Assembly (NCBI RefSeq): GCF_003112535.1
Contig: NZ_BEWA01000002.1
Coordinates: 1-64,000 of the forward strand
Length of the DNA: 64,000 bases
Reading direction: 5' to 3'
Source of the DNA: Streptomyces rishiriensis
Lineage (GTDB): Bacteria; Actinomycetota; Actinomycetes; Streptomycetales; Streptomycetaceae
Position 1 is the stretch's first letter, and each line of letters opens with the position of its first letter. The position numbers and the translations under genes are program-made. The notes under the pieces are model-generated. The model did not search any database, was not told where the DNA came from, and saw nothing but the letters and a program-made list of their open reading frames with translations. Shown here piece by piece: positions 33,325 to 40,953 of the stretch.

Positions 33325-34997
33325 CTGGCGCCCACCGCCGGCCGCTCCTGGGCCAGTCGCAGCAGCTCCTGTTTGTCGATCTTGCCGCGGTCGGTCTCCG
33401 GCAGGAATGGCAGGGGCATGACATCTTCGGGCACGCAGTAGTACGGCAGCGCCTCCGCGACCGCGCGGCGCGCCGCGGCCGGGTCGACGTCCGCCGGACA
33501 GACGAAGGAGACCAGCGTGCGGGCGTCCCGCCGGAGGGTCACCGCACGGGCGCAGCCCGGGATGCGTTCCAGGACCGAGGACACGGAGTCCAGCTCGACC
33601 CGGAAGCCGCGCACCTTGACCTGGTCGTCGGTGCGGCCGAGATGCTCCAGCTCGCCGTCGGCGGTCCAGCGGCCGAGGTCGCGGGTGCGGAACATCCGGC
33701 GGCCGCCGCCGAGGAAGGGATCGAGGACGTACCGCTCGGCGTTCAGCGCCTCGTCGCACAGATAGCCCTCGGAGACGCAGTCGCCCCCCGCCCACATCTC
33801 GCCGACCTCGCCGGCGGGCAGCGGTCGGCGGTCGGCGTCGAGGACGTACACGGTGTTGTTCGGGGTGGGGCGGCCGATCGTCAGCAGCGGGGCGGCCGGG
33901 TCGTGACGGCTCATCGTGTTGACGATCGTCGTCTCGGTGGGGCCGCAGCAGTTGAAGAAGTCCGCGCGGCGGGCCCAGCGGTCGGCCAGCGGGCGCGGGC
34001 AGGGCTCCCCGGCGACGGCGACCGTGCGCACCCGTGGGCAGGCCGCCGGGTCGATGGCGGACAGGACGGTCGGGGTGGCGATCAGCACGGTGGCCGTGCG
34101 CGCGGCCGCGGCGAGGTCGCTGCCCCGGACGACCAGGGTGGCGCCGTGCGCGAGGCAGCCCAGGATCTCCCAGGCCGCCATGTCGAAGGCGATGTTGAGG
34201 AGTTGGGCCACCCGGTCGCCGGGGCGGATGCCGAGGTCGCCGGGAGCGGTCAGGAGGAGGTTGGCGACGTTGCGGTGGGTGACCTTCACGCCGTTGGGGC
34301 GGCCGGTGGTGCCCGAGGTGAACAGGACATAGCAGCCGTCGTCGGGGGTGACGTGGCGGGGGACCGCCGGGGTCGGCCCGGCAGCCCGCGCGAGGGAGTC
34401 GCCGCCGAAGCCTCCGACGGAGCCGCCGAGAGGGGCGCGGAGGGGAGCGCCGAGAGGAGTGCCGGGAAGGGTGCCGAAGGAGCCGCCGAGGGGGTCGCCG
34501 AAGAAGCCGTCGGAGCCGTCGGAGCCGTCGCGGGGGTCGCAGGGGTCGTCGAGGACGATCGCGCGTGGGCCGGGCGGGATCTTCGACGTGTGCTCGCGCC
34601 GGGTGAGGACGACGGCGGTGGCGGCGGTGCGGACCACGTGGTCGAGCTGGCCGCGGGGGGTGATGCCGATGTCCTGGGGGACGTAGGCCGCGCCCGCCTT
34701 CAGGACGGCGAGCAGGCCCACCACCATCGCCGTCGAGCGGCGGACGAAGAGACCGACGTGGTCGCCGGGGCGGACGCCCTCGCGGGCCAGCCGGGCGGCG
34801 AGGGCGTCGGCGCGACCGTTCAGCTGCGCGTAGGTGAGGGTCGCGCCCTCGTGTTCCACGGCGATGGCGTGCGGGAAGGCGAGCGCGTTGCGTTCGACGG
34901 CGTGATGGATCAGCGGATCCGGGACGGGGACGGCCGGGCCGTGGCCGTACTGCCGGAAGAGACGCCGGTCGCGGGGGGTGAGGTGGCGCAGAGGCAT
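33321..34997 (-). CDS. Stand-alone NRPS-type adenylation enzyme
   Basis: 558 residues, an A domain with no carrier, condensation or reductase domain. Core motifs run in order: LTYAQLNGRADALAARL, LAVLKAGAAYVPQD, FTSGTTGRPNGV (A3, with Asn in place of the usual Lys), FDMAAWEI (A4, keeping the Asp that binds an amino group), NCCGPTETT (A5), LGRTDDQVKVRGFRVE (A8) and DRGKIDKQELL (A10 lysine). It should activate an alpha-amino acid as its adenylate. A Gly/Pro-rich insert at about residues 155-215 follows repeats in the DNA (34380-34530). The ATG at 34997 has GGAGG ten bases upstream. It is coupled by GTGA to the membrane flavoprotein. Confidence 0.82.
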   Translation of the reverse strand: MPLRHLTPRDRRLFRQYGHGPAVPVPDPLIHHAVERNALAFPHAIAVEHEGATLTYAQLNGRADALAARLAREGVRPGDHVGLFVRRSTAMVVGLLAVLKAGAAYVPQDIGITPRGQLDHVVRTAATAVVLTRREHTSKIPPGPRAIVLDDPCDPRDGSDGSDGFFGDPLGGSFGTLPGTPLGAPLRAPLGGSVGGFGGDSLARAAGPTPAVPRHVTPDDGCYVLFTSGTTGRPNGVKVTHRNVANLLLTAPGDLGIRPGDRVAQLLNIAFDMAAWEILGCLAHGATLVVRGSDLAAAARTATVLIATPTVLSAIDPAACPRVRTVAVAGEPCPRPLADRWARRADFFNCCGPTETTIVNTMSRHDPAAPLLTIGRPTPNNTVYVLDADRRPLPAGEVGEMWAGGDCVSEGYLCDEALNAERYVLDPFLGGGRRMFRTRDLGRWTADGELEHLGRTDDQVKVRGFRVELDSVSSVLERIPGCARAVTLRRDARTLVSFVCPADVDPAAARRAVAEALPYYCVPEDVMPLPFLPETDRGKIDKQELLRLAQERPAVGAR

Positions 34998-35360
34998 GAG
35001 GGAGAGACCTCCAGGCTGCTTCGAGTGTCGGTGACATGGCCGGGGCGGCGGCATGCCCGGGATTTCGAACGCCGTGCGGGGTCGTGCGATGCCGTGCGAA
35101 AGGGATGAGCGTCGACTGTACTGCCGTCCCTTCATCTTTCAACCAGGTGTGACCGGCCAACTACCGACAGGGAATGAGTCACGTGTGGCGTCGTCCGCCG
35201 CAGCGGCAACTTCCGCACGGTCCACGACGACTCCCGTGGGGTGCTGTGCGTCCGTCGCGGCGCTCCTCACGCGGGCCGGGGACCGGCGGGGAGGGCACCA
35301 CCACACCGCCGTAACAGGAGACCGCACGGCGCGTAACACGGCCGAAGCACGCTGCATCGC
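34998..35360. other. Divergent intergenic region, adenylation operon and nasA
   Basis: This 363-base gap separates the minus-strand adenylation/flavoprotein operon from the plus-strand nasA. No protein-like frame is seen. It contains the candidate GlnR box described separately and must hold both promoters. Confidence 0.6.
35311..35348 (+). promoter_or_regulatory. Candidate GlnR box upstream of nasA
   Basis: Four pentamers at exact 11-base spacing: GTAAC (35311), CCGCA (35322), GTAAC (35333), GAAGC (35344). The actinobacterial GlnR consensus is gTnAC-n6-GaAAC-n6-gTnAC-n6-GaAAC. Both a-sites match fully, the second b-site 4 of 5, and the first b-site poorly. The site ends 12 bases before the nasA ATG. 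GlnR is the known activator of nitrate assimilation in Streptomyces. Confidence 0.55.
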
Positions 35361-37439
35361 ATGCAGACCGCCTCGACGCCCACCCACTGCCCGTACTGCG
35401 CCCTGCAGTGCGGGATGGCCCTGTCGCCCCTGCCCACGGGTGGCGTCGAGGTGGTCGAGCGCCCCGACTTCCCGGTGAACCGGGGCGCGCTGTGCGGGAA
35501 GGGCCGCACGGCGCCGGCGGTGCTCTCCTCCACCGTGCGGCTGACCTCGCCCCTGGTGCGCTCCGGGGGCTCGCTCGTCCCGGCCACCTGGGAAGAGGCT
35601 CTGGACCGGATCGCCGGGGAGCTGGGCCGGGTACGGGACCGGCACGGGGCCGACGCGCTGGGCGTGTTCGGCGGGGGCGGACTGACCAACGAGAAGGCGT
35701 ACACGCTCGGCAAGTTCGCGCGGGTCGTGCTCGGCACCTCGCAGATCGACTACAACGGCCGCTTCTGCATGTCGTCCGCCGCGGCCGCCGGCGTCAGGGC
35801 GTTCGGGCTCGACCGGGGGCTGCCCTTCCCGCTGGAGGACGTCCCGCGGACCGGGTGCGTGATCCTCGTCGGTTCCAACCTCGCCGAGACCATGCCGCCC
35901 TCGCTGCGGTTCTTCAGCGAACTGCGGGACAACGGCGGCACGTTGATCGTGATCGACCCGCGCCGCACGAAGACCGCCGAACAGGCCGACCTGCACCTCG
36001 CGCCCCGGCCCGGCACGGATCTCGCGCTGGCGCTCGGCCTGCTGCACCTGATCGTGGCCGAGGGGCGGGTCGACGAGGAGTACGTGCGCGAGCGCACCGT
36101 CGGCTGGGAGGAGGCCCGGGCGGCCGCCATGGCCCACTGGCCGGAGTACGTGGAACGGATCACGGGGGTGTCCGTTCCGCAACTGCGGGAGACCGTAAGG
36201 CTGTTCTGCGAGCCCGAGGCCGCGATGGTGCTCACCGCGCGCGGGCCCGAGCAGCAGTCCAAGGGGACCGACACGGTCGGCGCGTGGATCAACCTGTGCC
36301 TGGCGACGGGCCGGGCGGGGCGGCCGCTCAGCGGCTACGGCTGTCTGACCGGCCAGGGCAACGGACAGGGCGGACGCGAACACGGCCAGAAGGCCGACCA
36401 GCTCCCCGGCTACCGCAAGCTGGACGACCCGGCGGCGCGGGCGCACGTGGCCGAGGTGTGGGGCGTGGACCCGGACTCCCTGCCCGGCCCCGGACGCAGC
36501 GCCTACGAGCTGCTGGACGCGCTGGGCACGGACATCCGCGCGCTGCTGCTCATGGGGTCGAACCCGGTGGTGTCGGCGCCGAACGCCGCGCACATCGAGA
36601 AGCGCATCGGATCCCTCGACTTCCTCGCCGTCTGCGATGTCGTGCTGTCGGAGACGGCGGCCCTCGCGGACGTCGTCCTGCCGGTCACCCAGTGGGCGGA
36701 GGAGACGGGGACGACCACCAGCCTGGAGGGCAGGGTCCTGCTGCGCCGGCAGGCGATCACCGCCCCGGACGGCGTGCGCAGCGACCTGGAGGTGCTGCAC
36801 GAGCTGGCGGCCCGGCTGGGCGTCGAGAAGGGCTTCCCGGTCGAGCCCGAGGAGGCCTTCGAGGAACTGCGGCGGGCCAGCGCGGGCGGCGTCGCGGACT
36901 ACTCCGGGATCACCTACCGCAGGCTCGCCGAGGAGAACGGGGTGTTCTGGCCCTGCCCGGCACAGGACGACGGACCCGCGCCCGGCACGCCCCGGCTCTT
37001 CCTCGACCGGTTCGCCACACCGGACGGCCGGGCCCGCTTCGTGCCGGTGTCGCACCGCCCGAACGCCGAGGAGCCGGACGACGACTACCCCGTGCTGCTC
37101 ACCACCGGGCGGGTCGTCGCGCAGTACCAGTCCGGCGCGCAGACCCGGCGCGTGGCGGAGCTGAACGCCGCCGCTCCCGGCCCCTTCGTGGAGCTGCATC
37201 CCCGGCTGGCCGCGCGGCTCGGGGCCGTCGAGGGCGACCGGATGGCGGTCGTGTCCCGGCGCGGACGCGCCGTCGCCCCGGCCAGGATCACCACCGGCAT
37301 CCGCCCGGACACCGTCTTCATGCCGTTCCACTGGCCGGGCGAGGGCCGCGCCAACACCCTGACCAACCCGGCCCTGGACCCCACCTCCCGCATGCCGGAA
37401 TTCAAGTCCTGCGCGGTACGCGTGGAACGCGCCGAGTAG
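35361..37439 (+). CDS. nasA: Assimilatory nitrate reductase, molybdopterin subunit
   Basis: 692 residues. The N-terminal [4Fe-4S] motif is C10-x2-C13-x3-C17-x27-C45 (THCPYCALQCG, GALCGKG). Molybdopterin oxidoreductase motifs follow: DYNGRFCMSSAAAAGVRAFG with the presumed Mo-ligand cysteine, VILVGSNLAETMPP, LTGQGNGQGGREHGQKADQL and LLMGSNPVVSAP. The C-terminal Moco-dinucleotide domain has VLLTTGRVVAQYQSG and FMPFHWPGEGRAN. It reduces nitrate to nitrite in the cytoplasm; NirB/NirD then reduces nitrite to ammonium. The ribosome site is weak. The preceding GlnR-like box suggests nitrogen control. Confidence 0.92.
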   Translation: MQTASTPTHCPYCALQCGMALSPLPTGGVEVVERPDFPVNRGALCGKGRTAPAVLSSTVRLTSPLVRSGGSLVPATWEEALDRIAGELGRVRDRHGADALGVFGGGGLTNEKAYTLGKFARVVLGTSQIDYNGRFCMSSAAAAGVRAFGLDRGLPFPLEDVPRTGCVILVGSNLAETMPPSLRFFSELRDNGGTLIVIDPRRTKTAEQADLHLAPRPGTDLALALGLLHLIVAEGRVDEEYVRERTVGWEEARAAAMAHWPEYVERITGVSVPQLRETVRLFCEPEAAMVLTARGPEQQSKGTDTVGAWINLCLATGRAGRPLSGYGCLTGQGNGQGGREHGQKADQLPGYRKLDDPAARAHVAEVWGVDPDSLPGPGRSAYELLDALGTDIRALLLMGSNPVVSAPNAAHIEKRIGSLDFLAVCDVVLSETAALADVVLPVTQWAEETGTTTSLEGRVLLRRQAITAPDGVRSDLEVLHELAARLGVEKGFPVEPEEAFEELRRASAGGVADYSGITYRRLAEENGVFWPCPAQDDGPAPGTPRLFLDRFATPDGRARFVPVSHRPNAEEPDDDYPVLLTTGRVVAQYQSGAQTRRVAELNAAAPGPFVELHPRLAARLGAVEGDRMAVVSRRGRAVAPARITTGIRPDTVFMPFHWPGEGRANTLTNPALDPTSRMPEFKSCAVRVERAE

Positions 37440-37466
37440 GCGGGCGGGAACGCCGGAACGAAGGCC

Positions 37467-38201
37467 CTAAGCGGGCAGGCGCAGGGACAGGCCGTCCAGG
37501 ACGACCTGCAGGCCGTAGTGGAACTTCTCGTCGCGCAGGGCCGCGGGGTCGGCGGCCGCCGCGGCCGTGTCCGCGTAGCCGCCGGAGAGATGCTCGTGTC
37601 CGGCTGCGGCCCGCTGGGCGGCCGGCATGAGGCGGGCGATGAAGTCGGCCTCGCTCTCGCCCGATCGCGCGACCGTGGTGAGCCAGGCGGCCTCGGTGGT
37701 GCTCATGCCGATGACGTAGGACAGGACGGTGTCGATGGCGCGGCTCGGCTCCGGGAAGCCGGCGGCCGTGAACAGCGCGGCCAGGCTCTCCGAGAAGGAC
37801 ATGAGGTTGGGCCCCAGGTAGGCGAGGCCGGCCTGGCCCAGGACCGAGGACAGCCAGGGGTGACGCAGGCCCGTGGCGCGGAAGGCGGCGGCGGCCTCGG
37901 TGACGGCGGCCCGCCAGTCGGGGGCGCCCGCTTCCGGCACCCGGATCTCCGCGGCGACCTCGTCCACGGCCAGCTCCATCAGCTCGTCCTTGGTGGCGAC
38001 GTGCCGGTAGAGGGAGGTCGCGCCCGCGTTCAGCCGGGCGCCCAGCTTGCGCATGCTCAGGGCCTCGATGCCGTCCGCGTCCAGCATCGCGACCGCCTCG
38101 CGCACGATCGCGTCCCGGCTGAGCGCGGGCTGGTCCGGCTCACGGCGCTGCCTGGCCCAGACGGACGGTACGGGGTCGGCGTTCTTCGTCCTGGCGGTCA
38201 C
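37467..38201 (-). CDS. TetR-family transcriptional repressor
   Basis: 244 residues. The N-terminal helix-turn-helix (ALSRDAIVREAVAMLDADG, then LSMRKLGARLNAGATSLYRH) is typical of TetR regulators of the tetracycline-repressor type. The C-terminal ligand domain (AFRATGLRHPWLSSVLG, then VIGMSTTEAAWL) resembles TetR_C. The GTG at 38201 has AGGGAG eight bases upstream. It is divergent from the MFS transporter gene, so it most likely represses that gene and itself through the repeated sites in the 188-base spacer, and responds to the exported drug. Confidence 0.88.
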   Translation of the reverse strand: MTARTKNADPVPSVWARQRREPDQPALSRDAIVREAVAMLDADGIEALSMRKLGARLNAGATSLYRHVATKDELMELAVDEVAAEIRVPEAGAPDWRAAVTEAAAAFRATGLRHPWLSSVLGQAGLAYLGPNLMSFSESLAALFTAAGFPEPSRAIDTVLSYVIGMSTTEAAWLTTVARSGESEADFIARLMPAAQRAAAGHEHLSGGYADTAAAAADPAALRDEKFHYGLQVVLDGLSLRLPA

Positions 38202-38272
38202 GGTGGCACTCCCTGGGATCGGCGGCCTGTCGGCGTACATCGTGCGCTCCCAGCGTACAGAGCTCGCTCCTT

Positions 38273-38368
38273 GCGCACACCGTTCCGCTTTGCGTACAGT
38301 GTGCGCAGCGGACGGAACACCGTACGCATCAGCCGGAACAGTGTGCGCAACGAAGGAACGGTGTGCGC
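38273..38368. promoter_or_regulatory. Operator array between tetR and the MFS gene
   Basis: GCGCACACCGTTCC at 38273-38286 is matched exactly in inverse at 38355-38368 (GGAACGGTGTGCGC). Between them are related units around 38291-38306 (TGCGTACAGTGTGCGC), 38313-38328 (GGAACACCGTACGCA) and 38335-38350 (GGAACAGTGTGCGCAA). At least four copies of one motif in a short divergent promoter suggest cooperative binding by the TetR regulator. Confidence 0.6.
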
Positions 38369-38389
38369 GCCACGAAGGGGCAGGACGTC

Positions 38390-39913
38390 ATGGAAACCCG
38401 TAATCCACGCCGCTGGTGGATCCTCGTCGTGCTGTGCCTGAGCACGCTGGTGCTGCGCCGAGGTCATCGGTCATCGAGGGCACCGCCACGGTCAGCGCCA
38501 TGCTGTCGATCGTCCGACGCCCAGGACACCCAGTGGATCCTCGACTCCTACATCCTGGTCTTCGCCGGCCTGCTGCTGACCTCCGGAAGCCTCGGCGACC
38601 GCTTCGGCCGCCGGAAGGTGATGCTCCTGGGCCTGGCCGTCTTCGGCGCGGCCTCACTGGGCGCGACGATGTGCTCCGATCCCGCCGAGGTGATCGCCAT
38701 GCGCACCGCGATGGGCGTCGGCGGGGCGCTGATCATGCCGTCCACCCTCTCGATCCTCATCACCGTCTTCGACGAGGAGGAACGCGGCAGGGCGACGGCG
38801 ATCTGGGGCTCGGTGTCGATGCTGGGCCTGGTCGGCAGCCCGGTCCTGGGCGGCGTGCTGATCGACCACTTCTCCTGGCACTCCGTCTTCTTCGTCAACG
38901 TCCCGGTCGTCCTTCTGGCGATGGTCGCCGCCGTGATCCTGATGCCGGAGTCCAGGGCGCCGTGGCAGAAGCCCGACCCGCTGGGCGCGGTGCTGTCCGC
39001 GATCGGCATGACCGCCCTCGTCTGGTGGATCATCGAGCTCCCGCAGCACGGCGCGCTGGGCGGCCGCTCCACCGTGACCCTGCTGACCGCCGTCGTCGGC
39101 CTGGCGGGCTTCGTGGCCTGGGAGAACGTCACCGCCTCGCCGATGGTCCCGCTGGTCCTGTTCAAGCACCGCAACTTCAGCGGCGGTTCGCTCTCGCTGG
39201 CCCTGGTCCAGATCGGCAACGGCGGGCTGCTGCTGGTCCTCACCCAGTACCTGCAGTTCGTCCTCGGCTACTCCCCCGTCAAGGCGGGCCTCGCCTTCCT
39301 GCCGTTCGCCGTGGCCGCGCTGATCGGCAACGGCGCGGGCATGAAACTGGCCGCGAGGATCGGCGATCGGTTCGTGATCCTGGCGGGCATGCTCGTGATG
39401 GCCGCCGCCTTCGCCCTGCTGACGACGGTCGACGCCGACTCGGGCTTCACCGTCCCGGCGATCGCCCTCGGACTGCTCGGCCTCGGCGCGGGCCTGGCCA
39501 TGCCGGCCGCCGTCGGCGCGCTGATGAGCACCATCCCCGAGGACAAGGCCGGCGTCGGCTCGGCCCTCAACGACACCATTCAGCAGGCCGGCGCCGCCCT
39601 CGGCATCGCGATCCTCGGCTCCCTGCTGACCAGCGGTTTCGCCGCCGGGATGCCGGCCGACGCCCCCGAGGCGGCCCGTCGGTCGATCGGCGGGGCGCTG
39701 GCGGTGGGCGGCCGGGACGCGGGCCTGGTCCGGGCCGCCCGGCAGGCCTTCACCGACTCGATGACGACGACCTTCACGGTGAGCGCGATCGGCGTCCTGG
39801 CGGCGGCGGTCCTGGCGACGCTGGTGATGCGCGACGCCAAGCCGAAGCACCCCGCCCCGGACGCCCGGACGAAGCCGGAGGAGCAGGAGGAAGAGCAGGA
39901 GCTGGTCGCCTGA
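38390..39913 (+). CDS. MFS (DHA2, 14-TMS) drug transporter with inverted internal segment
   Basis: 507 residues. From residue about 45 onward it is a normal DHA2-family efflux pump: DTQWILDSYILVFAGLLLTS, GSLGDRFGRRKVMLLGLAVF (motif A), LVGSPVLGGVLIDHFSWHSV (motif C) and many further helices. The first helix is broken: after LVVLCLSTLV the frame reads LRRGHRSSRAPPRSAPCCRS, polar and unlike any MFS protein. The reverse complement of 38452-38511 restores IDSMALTVAVPSMTDDLGAA in frame with both flanks. The ATG at 38390 has an AGGA ribosome site. It is probably non-functional as it stands. It is divergent from tetR, which should control it. Confidence 0.85.
   Translation: METRNPRRWWILVVLCLSTLVLRRGHRSSRAPPRSAPCCRSSDAQDTQWILDSYILVFAGLLLTSGSLGDRFGRRKVMLLGLAVFGAASLGATMCSDPAEVIAMRTAMGVGGALIMPSTLSILITVFDEEERGRATAIWGSVSMLGLVGSPVLGGVLIDHFSWHSVFFVNVPVVLLAMVAAVILMPESRAPWQKPDPLGAVLSAIGMTALVWWIIELPQHGALGGRSTVTLLTAVVGLAGFVAWENVTASPMVPLVLFKHRNFSGGSLSLALVQIGNGGLLLVLTQYLQFVLGYSPVKAGLAFLPFAVAALIGNGAGMKLAARIGDRFVILAGMLVMAAAFALLTTVDADSGFTVPAIALGLLGLGAGLAMPAAVGALMSTIPEDKAGVGSALNDTIQQAGAALGIAILGSLLTSGFAAGMPADAPEAARRSIGGALAVGGRDAGLVRAARQAFTDSMTTTFTVSAIGVLAAAVLATLVMRDAKPKHPAPDARTKPEEQEEEQELVA
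38452..38511 (-). other. 60-bp inverted segment inside the MFS gene
   Basis: Exactly 60 bases (20 codons). Flipping them turns the polar VLRRGHRSS stretch into VIDSMALTVAVPSMTDDLGA, the expected end of MFS helix 1, and the reading frame fits at both joints. No long inverted repeats flank the segment. It is either a real micro-inversion or an assembly error. Confidence 0.85.
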
Positions 39914-39950
39914 GCTGGTCGCCCGACCGACCCTGTCCCGTCCCACGATT

Positions 39951-39984
39951 GAAGGCCGGCACCCTCACGAGGGTGCCGGCCTTC
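39951..39984. terminator. Bidirectional terminator between MFS and DUF6215 genes
   Basis: GAAGGCCGGCACCCTC and GAGGGTGCCGGCCTTC are perfect 16-base arms with a two-base centre. The hairpin sits between convergent genes, downstream of both. Confidence 0.85.
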
Positions 39985-40048
39985 GGCGTTCACCGTCCGG
40001 CGGCCGCCACCCGGCGGCCGTCAGTCGGCGGCCGTCAGTCGGCGGCCG

Positions 40049-40753
40049 TCACGCGGCCGTCGTCCAGCCCGGGACCGTGGGCAGGACCAGCTGGGCGATG
40101 CGCAGCAGTGCCGTGTCGTCCGGTCGCATACGGTCCTGGCGCCAGACGGTCAGTTCGTACGAGCCGCCGCGGTCCTTGGCGTCCGGGGCGACGATCAGGG
40201 CCCGGGCGATGCCGCCGGGAGCGGTCTCCGACTTGCCGCCGCCGAGGTCGAAGCGGAAGGCGATCGTCTGGGTCGAGTAGAGCACCGCGGGGTGGCCCGC
40301 GACCGTCTGGGCCTGCGCTTCGGTCAGCAGGTCGGCCATCCCGGCGATCGGGGTGTGGTCGTAGGACCGTGACAACTGCACGGTGTAGGTGTCCAGTCGG
40401 ACGGTCGCCCCGGGTGTGGGGATGTCCTTGCCGCCGTCCGTGCCGATCGAGCTGTCACTGCCGTAGGCGGTCAGCGCGCGCTCGCGCGGCGTGCCGAGGA
40501 GCGTCGGCAGGTCCGCCCGGTTCAGCGCCGTGCACAGCTGCGTCCCGGAGATGCGGTGCGCCGCCTTCGCGGCCGCCGCGGCCTTCTGGTCCGCGTCGTC
40601 GGGGGAACAGGCCGCCGGCTTGTCGGCGGCCTTGGCGTCGTTCTTCTGGAACACGAACAGCGCGCCTCCCAGCGCGCCGACCACCACCAGAGCCGCTATC
40701 GCCTGAGCCCACGGGTTCGGACCCTTTTCGGGCGCGGCAACTTCTTCGCTCAT
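40049..40753 (-). CDS. DUF6215-type membrane-anchored protein
   Basis: 234 residues. A short cytoplasmic start MSEEVAAPEKGPNPWAQ precedes one membrane segment (AIAALVVVGALGGALFVF). The extracytoplasmic domain contains GTQLCTALNRADLPTLLGTP, HPAVLYSTQTIAFRFDLGGG and YELTVWRQDRMRPDD. This layout matches streptomycete DUF6215 proteins as I remember them; no activity is known. The ATG at 40753 has GGGGG close upstream; an earlier in-frame start has no support. It is convergent with the MFS gene; a run of ggcggccgtca(c/g) repeats lies just after its stop (40005-40050). Confidence 0.75.
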   Translation of the reverse strand: MSEEVAAPEKGPNPWAQAIAALVVVGALGGALFVFQKNDAKAADKPAACSPDDADQKAAAAAKAAHRISGTQLCTALNRADLPTLLGTPRERALTAYGSDSSIGTDGGKDIPTPGATVRLDTYTVQLSRSYDHTPIAGMADLLTEAQAQTVAGHPAVLYSTQTIAFRFDLGGGKSETAPGGIARALIVAPDAKDRGGSYELTVWRQDRMRPDDTALLRIAQLVLPTVPGWTTAA

Positions 40754-40953
40754 GTCCCCCACTGTCCCCATCGCCCCGGTGCTCCCGGCACCGCGAGGCC
40801 CCCTGATCGCGCCGGATGCGCGCGGAGGGAGCGTAACGGGTGACCCGGCCGCGGGGAAGCGGGAATTCCCGCCGGGCCCCTGAGGGGGAGCGAGAGCGGC
40901 CCGCCCTGTCCGTGAGGCGGGCCGCTCCGGCGTCCGGGAAGGACTCGGTGCAC

